NCBI GenBank assembly: GCA_022842065.1
Contig: JALHQH010000023.1
Location: 62,001-126,000 of the forward strand
Source: Caldilineaceae bacterium
GTDB lineage: Bacteria; Chloroflexota; Anaerolineae; Caldilineales; Caldilineaceae
DNA length: 64,000 nucleotides
Direction: 5' to 3'
In this document: positions 61,501-64,000 of the stretch, one piece after another
How the letters are laid out: each line of letters begins with the position of its first letter
Position numbering within the stretch: position 1 is the first letter of the stretch
The notes under the pieces: model-generated
Seen by the model: the letters and a program-made list of their open reading frames with translations, nothing else
Databases searched by the model: none
What the model was told of the DNA's origin: nothing
Made by a program: the position numbers and the translations under genes

Positions 61501-62519
61501 ATTTCTAACGCCGTACGCGGCAGCAATCCTGCGGCCGGCAGATGGCGGAAACTGGGCACCATCTGGTCAAGGGGCAGATTAGCGGTCAGCGCGGCGGCCA
61601 GTTCTTCGGCGAATTGCTCCATACGCGCCTGCCAGAGCAATGGCGTGCCACTGGTCGGGATCAGCGCGGGACGAGGGCGCGGTTTGCCGCCGGCCCGGAC
61701 TACGGCATTCCGATCTAGGAAAAGCGGCGCAAAGTTTTCATCAAAACCGATCAAGCCGATGGGGACGCCGATTTCGGCCCAGGGCAGCGGTGTGTTGGCT
61801 GGTTGTTGCCCTTCCGCGCTAAAGATGGCGTGGGCCAGCCGGTTGCGCCACTGGTCTCCAGGTGCGGGCAGGGCTAGCCATTCGGTCGGCCAGGTGTAGA
61901 GGATCAGGCGACAGGCATCGGCGATCTGCCAATCTTCAAAGGCGAAGCTCTCCGGGTCGATCGCACAGGGGTCGGCGGGGTCAAAGTTGCCGATCAGCCC
62001 CACTTCCACCGGTTCCAGCAACAGGATCCCGGCGCGCGGTAAGGCAAGCCCGGCCGCAACCAGATCACCCAGGGTGCCACCCAACCGGCGCGCACCCAAC
62101 ACCCCCGGTTCACCAACTTCACCGCCCCCGCCAGCGAGTAACGAAACAAGCGTGTAAACCGGCAGCGCGCGCAGATTGACGCGCAACCCTGTGTTCACGC
62201 TCACATCCTCCCCGCTGACGGCAAGGCCCAAGCCTGGCGTGATCCGGCAGAAGTGCTGGACGGTTTCGCCAATCACCGCCGTTTCCAGCCCCGCCTCCAG
62301 CCCGCCCACCACGCCAGGGGAGACCAACTGGCCGCGCAAGGTCATGCGCCCAGCGCGGCCGATCTGTTCGGTGGTGAGCGCGGTGTGGCTTAAGGCCCGG
62401 CCCGTATAGAAGTTGAGCCGCCGCTGCCAGCCCGCGGTCGTTTCTGGAACTAGCGGCGGGTGGACGCCGATGATACTTTCGTCGGTCAAAAGGTCGGGAA
62501 TCGTTTTGATGATTTTCAT
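58575..62519 (-). CDS. Large unknown structural protein of the injection-system locus
   Basis: A 1314-residue protein from the ATG at 62517-62519 (GAGAG upstream). No named family was recognised. Residues 1-280 are beta-rich (RMTLRGQLVSPGVVGGLEAG; RITPGLGLAVSGEDVSVNTG), like the first domain of some phage or eCIS baseplate proteins. Residues about 430-560 and 860-1010 are helical or coiled coil (LREALELC-type Leu/Arg/Ala stretches; QALLRLDEIGAALTVTRHDL). The C-terminus (VTIGVDPTKVAAGKVRVGMP; VMIYRDQRVVAQAVVEDIV) is a small beta-barrel-like module. Size and place before the tape measure suggest a baseplate wedge or spike-collar component (Afp12-like position). The four-base overlap with the next gene shows tight coupling. 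Confidence 0.7.
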   Translation of the reverse strand: MKIIKTIPDLLTDESIIGVHPPLVPETTAGWQRRLNFYTGRALSHTALTTEQIGRAGRMTLRGQLVSPGVVGGLEAGLETAVIGETVQHFCRITPGLGLAVSGEDVSVNTGLRVNLRALPVYTLVSLLAGGGGEVGEPGVLGARRLGGTLGDLVAAGLALPRAGILLLEPVEVGLIGNFDPADPCAIDPESFAFEDWQIADACRLILYTWPTEWLALPAPGDQWRNRLAHAIFSAEGQQPANTPLPWAEIGVPIGLIGFDENFAPLFLDRNAVVRAGGKPRPRPALIPTSGTPLLWQARMEQFAEELAAALTANLPLDQMVPSFRHLPAAGLLPRTALEIETLAQFQARTAANDAPAKAQPEVPLQLTNHFFPTGFTVDAVPVPLEQLDLAIEAAAPLAPYDLTTTDYVRLLVPVPQIWYDPDLLQVKQVDPEFETSINELVAERGEWLQRRLDLRAKRSALIAAITGKPESYPDPDPDALEPESPATGTLDPREESYGTTPLAGANALQVTALAELRAQLVNTPLSEAERKQLDEMGINALIATLRDKINRANDKIDTGFVLVQTDIYRLRQLLLGSSAASRLATSPALAAIAQGESALATRADLDKFLEQVNVGKGITRSATSTTVAADLPSPAAAARAPVAERPLGGDLSVAGRTLTGRVTLPQDRIIGLEPGTGKLITEGDLINTKLGGTTLRDRLGDISDILTDTTGGQTLPPKKPPTTDDIFEQAPIVGKAYDFRTVAVADRLAQPPAAESKSFTVSTKYDVFQQMADLEINVDDLAVPGFYRLDDNGNPIEVPVRDGSNVTRRLQERRTFAEIRKGLADEILLGRHDPDPTDGDEAGFFSVGVRAIDNAVAALRLVEGRVASYRRALELCQATLATIQRLAQQALLRLDEIGAALTVTRHDLAVARALFAEEQARINTINQRRARILAEEVNFLAYQRPRLTQTVRTTPARTLDPSLRTATAPACLQGPRIALPPDLRMMVDLLREAPLRWFTQIGQLIDTLDRTSILIKTVESAKMRAQFQLATAEPITPATVGIVASSLGASIGNVVAAQRQTIQQVQLQTAQLDLTRYVGESWQRTRDRVQATITLGDLIEGKHGHSAVVQQAVRELDNIAQVAGCLYTHVGELLPVIRLLWAERLSQFDEAVNLRNLATLPRWGEIPYLERREIQSLVDWLYGRMDPRQSEGVALLSDLIRVSILLASHAPVNEIVSGRVQETAPVKPGGRVTIGVDPTKVAAGKVRVGMPVMIYRDQRVVAQAVVEDIVADRASTRIVNAIEGNVQLQQNDKVQFGEPQAFFVHSIAGTFFA

Positions 62520-62559
62520 GTGGCGTTCTCTCATCTCTCTAGAACAGGGTGGTAATTCC

Positions 62560-62663
62560 AGACAACCCCTCCCTAGCCCTCCCCTGGTAAGGGAGGGAAT
62601 CGTGGTCCTGGCGGCAAGTCACGCGCTCCTCCCCCAGTTTGGGGGAGGTTGGGAGGGGGTTGG
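62560..62663. repeat. Nested hairpin repeat between two operon genes
   Basis: CAACCCCTCCCTAGCCCTCC near 62563 has a near-complement, GGGAGGTTGGGAGGGGGTTG, near 62645. Two smaller hairpins lie inside: CCCTCCCCTGGTAAGGGAGGG and CCTCCCCCAGTTTGGGGGAGG. It is a dispersed repeat type that separates the partial gene at the right edge from the 1314-residue gene. Confidence 0.8.
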
Positions 62664-64000
62664 CTACCCAATCCCCAGTCTTTCCATCAGCTTTCTGACA
62701 AATGTATCCATCTCGTCGCGGATAGTCGCCAGTTGGGCAGCGGTCGGTTTTTCACCGCCGCTGAGGGCAATGCCTTCCACGTTTTCAGCGATCTTGGCCG
62801 GCAGGGTACGGTCCGCGGTGGACGCGGCCAGCGCCACCCGGTCTAATTCGGGAATGGGAGCGGTCGTCCCGATCAGGTCGGTGAGCAGAGGCTCGTCCAG
62901 CCGTCGATTGAGGCGGGTCAGCACGAGCAGCCCGCGCCCCAGGGTGGCATCGGCATAACGGGTGGCGACCCCCCGCACCGCGGCGACGGATAACCGCCCT
63001 TCGCCCTGTTGGGCTAGTTCGGCCAGCGCCCCAACCATCAAGGTGCGCGAGCGACCCATTTGCGTGGCGGCCAGCAGTTGCACCAACTCGGTTTCGGCTT
63101 GGGCGGAGGCGCGCGGCGGCAGGGCGGCAAAGCGCTCGGTGAGGGCAAAGAGTACCAGCCGCTCATCCATTACCTGCCGCAGTTGGTCGGGATCGGGATT
63201 ATTGCCACCGTTGCCGCCATTCCCCCCTTCCTCCTCATTGTCCACGGGGACACGCACACCGACGATGCTCTCTTTATAGGCCAGATTGCGCCGGCGCACG
63301 TACCAGAGGGTCGTAACATCGGCCAGGGCAGCTTGCCAACGCGCGTCAACCAAACTCTGCGTCGCCAAAATGGTTGGCTGGCGCGGCAAGGGGCGCAGCC
63401 CGCGCAACAGTTCTAGCGGCTTGCGTTGCGCCACCAAACCAGGCACAGCCGAACGCACCGGGCGGATCAAACTTTCCAGTTGGGTGCCCAACGGCCGGAT
63501 CTGCTGGCGGGTGACCGGGGCCAGAATCAAGATCGAGGTGGACTCATGGGTTTCGCCCGGCAAGGTCAGGTCGAGCGGTGGCAGCAGCAAACTCTCCTCC
63601 AGCAGTGCCGGCACTTCATCTTCGGGCACCAAGGCCAGTTCCACATCCATTTCGGGCGGGAAATAATATTGGGTAAAGTTGGTCGTGTCAATCCCGGCTA
63701 CCGGCATACGGCCTCCAGGCGGCAGTGCCATAAAATGTTGCGCTGCCACCACCTGTTGACCAGCCGACGAACGGGCCAGGGCATCGGTCAAGTGCTGGTC
63801 ATATTGGCGTAACTGGGCCTCACGCGTAGCGCGTGGGGCAAACCCTAACCCCAGCACATCGCCGTGATCGGCCCCCACTTCGCGGCGCACCATAAACGTA
63901 TCCACCCACTGGATCACCCCGCGTTCCAGGGCCAGCATAGCGAGTGGCAGCGCCCCGGCGGGAATTTTACCCGTTTCATTTTCCACAAAGATGCGGCGGG
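62664..64000 (-). CDS. Unknown structural protein of the injection-system locus (5' end off window)
   Basis: At least 445 residues, ending QLATIRDEMDTFVRKLMERL at 62664. A GTG at 63984-63986 could start it, but the frame stays open to the right edge (residues R-R-I-F-V-E-N-E-T), so the true start is probably beyond 64000. Visible parts are a region beginning LPLAMLALERGVIQWVDTFM, an approximately 100-residue beta-rich segment (VELALVPEDEVPALLEESLL), a helical Arg/Leu-rich middle (PLELLRGLRPLPRQPTILAT) and a Gly/Asn linker (EEEGGNGGNGGNNPDPDQL). No family was recognised. It is likely a baseplate-associated component by place in the operon; it has no enzyme motifs. Confidence 0.6.
   Translation of the reverse strand, partial: RRIFVENETGKIPAGALPLAMLALERGVIQWVDTFMVRREVGADHGDVLGLGFAPRATREAQLRQYDQHLTDALARSSAGQQVVAAQHFMALPPGGRMPVAGIDTTNFTQYYFPPEMDVELALVPEDEVPALLEESLLLPPLDLTLPGETHESTSILILAPVTRQQIRPLGTQLESLIRPVRSAVPGLVAQRKPLELLRGLRPLPRQPTILATQSLVDARWQAALADVTTLWYVRRRNLAYKESIVGVRVPVDNEEEGGNGGNGGNNPDPDQLRQVMDERLVLFALTERFAALPPRASAQAETELVQLLAATQMGRSRTLMVGALAELAQQGEGRLSVAAVRGVATRYADATLGRGLLVLTRLNRRLDEPLLTDLIGTTAPIPELDRVALAASTADRTLPAKIAENVEGIALSGGEKPTAAQLATIRDEMDTFVRKLMERLGIG

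Noticed and set aside
48184..64000. Prophage interpretation
   Set aside because: No integrase, capsid, portal, terminase or lysis genes; an Afp15-like ATPase, a tape-measure-type protein and a DUF4157 protein favour an eCIS.
1..64000. tRNA, rRNA, tmRNA or replication origin
   Set aside because: No cloverleaf with conserved T-loop, no rRNA sequence and no DnaA-box cluster was seen by eye; a tRNAscan or Rfam run would be decisive.

Overview
The window reads like a chromosomal piece of a filamentous or multicellular-type Chloroflexota bacterium. This is inferred from gene content, since no rRNA or marker gene is present. Supporting signs are a NACHT ATPase carrying an Arg/Asp/Ala/Leu dipeptide repeat of a kind I associate with that phylum, an F420-type nitroreductase, a DUF1703 AAA/PD-(D/E)XK protein, many short lipoproteins and membrane proteins of unknown function, and numerous dispersed hairpin repeats. 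No tRNA, rRNA or CRISPR array was found.

Region 1 (1-6.3 kb) is a minus-strand run of small metabolic genes: an F420-type nitroreductase, a DUF1703 ATPase/nuclease and an aldo/keto reductase. Broken genes lie among them: a quinone oxidoreductase, a leucine-rich-repeat gene fragment and a Gfo/Idh/MocA oxidoreductase. Region 2 (6.6-13.6 kb) holds an FAD/NAD(P)-binding protein, a 1305-residue NACHT STAND NTPase with a 280-bp in-frame hexamer repeat, and a TetR regulator. The TetR gene shares an overlapping divergent promoter and operator pair with the remnant of a tannase-like esterase. Region 3 (13.9-30.4 kb) is a mixture: a YeiB-like membrane protein, a DUF3500 lipoprotein, a NicO metal exporter, another broken aldo/keto reductase, a P-type ATPase, a VOC protein, a UvrA-like ABC ATPase, a META lipoprotein, a small glycine-rich peptide gene, an RDD protein and several unknown small genes.

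Region 4 (30.7-34.9 kb) is a small defence-like island. It has an XRE regulator, a cytosine-5 DNA methyltransferase overlapping a DUF4928 gene (a probable type II restriction-modification pair), and a three-gene cassette of an unknown protein, a ribbon-helix-helix-like protein and an HNH nuclease. A paralogue of the ribbon-helix-helix-like protein sits at 28 kb. Region 5 (34.9-47.4 kb) contains a TPR protein with a cysteine-rich tail, a DUF5671 membrane protein, a DUF2243 protein, a Tat-exported large-subunit catalase, a DUF421 protein, a pyruvate-oxidase-like enzyme, an IS1595-type insertion sequence with a frameshifted transposase, and a flavin amine oxidase. Between 47.88 and 48.1 kb lies a well-formed orphan small-RNA unit, followed by a 52-bp perfect palindrome.

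Region 6 (48.2-64 kb) is transcribed leftwards and looks like the distal part of an extracellular contractile injection system (eCIS, phage-tail-like) locus. It has two large unknown structural proteins (one cut by the window edge), a tape-measure-type protein, an Afp15-like AAA+ ATPase, a 1664-residue DUF4157 protein with two HExxH motifs that is a strong candidate payload, and a TPR/adaptor-like protein. The tube, sheath, spike and baseplate genes would lie beyond position 64000. This locus, its giant candidate effector and the orphan RNA are the parts most worth following up.
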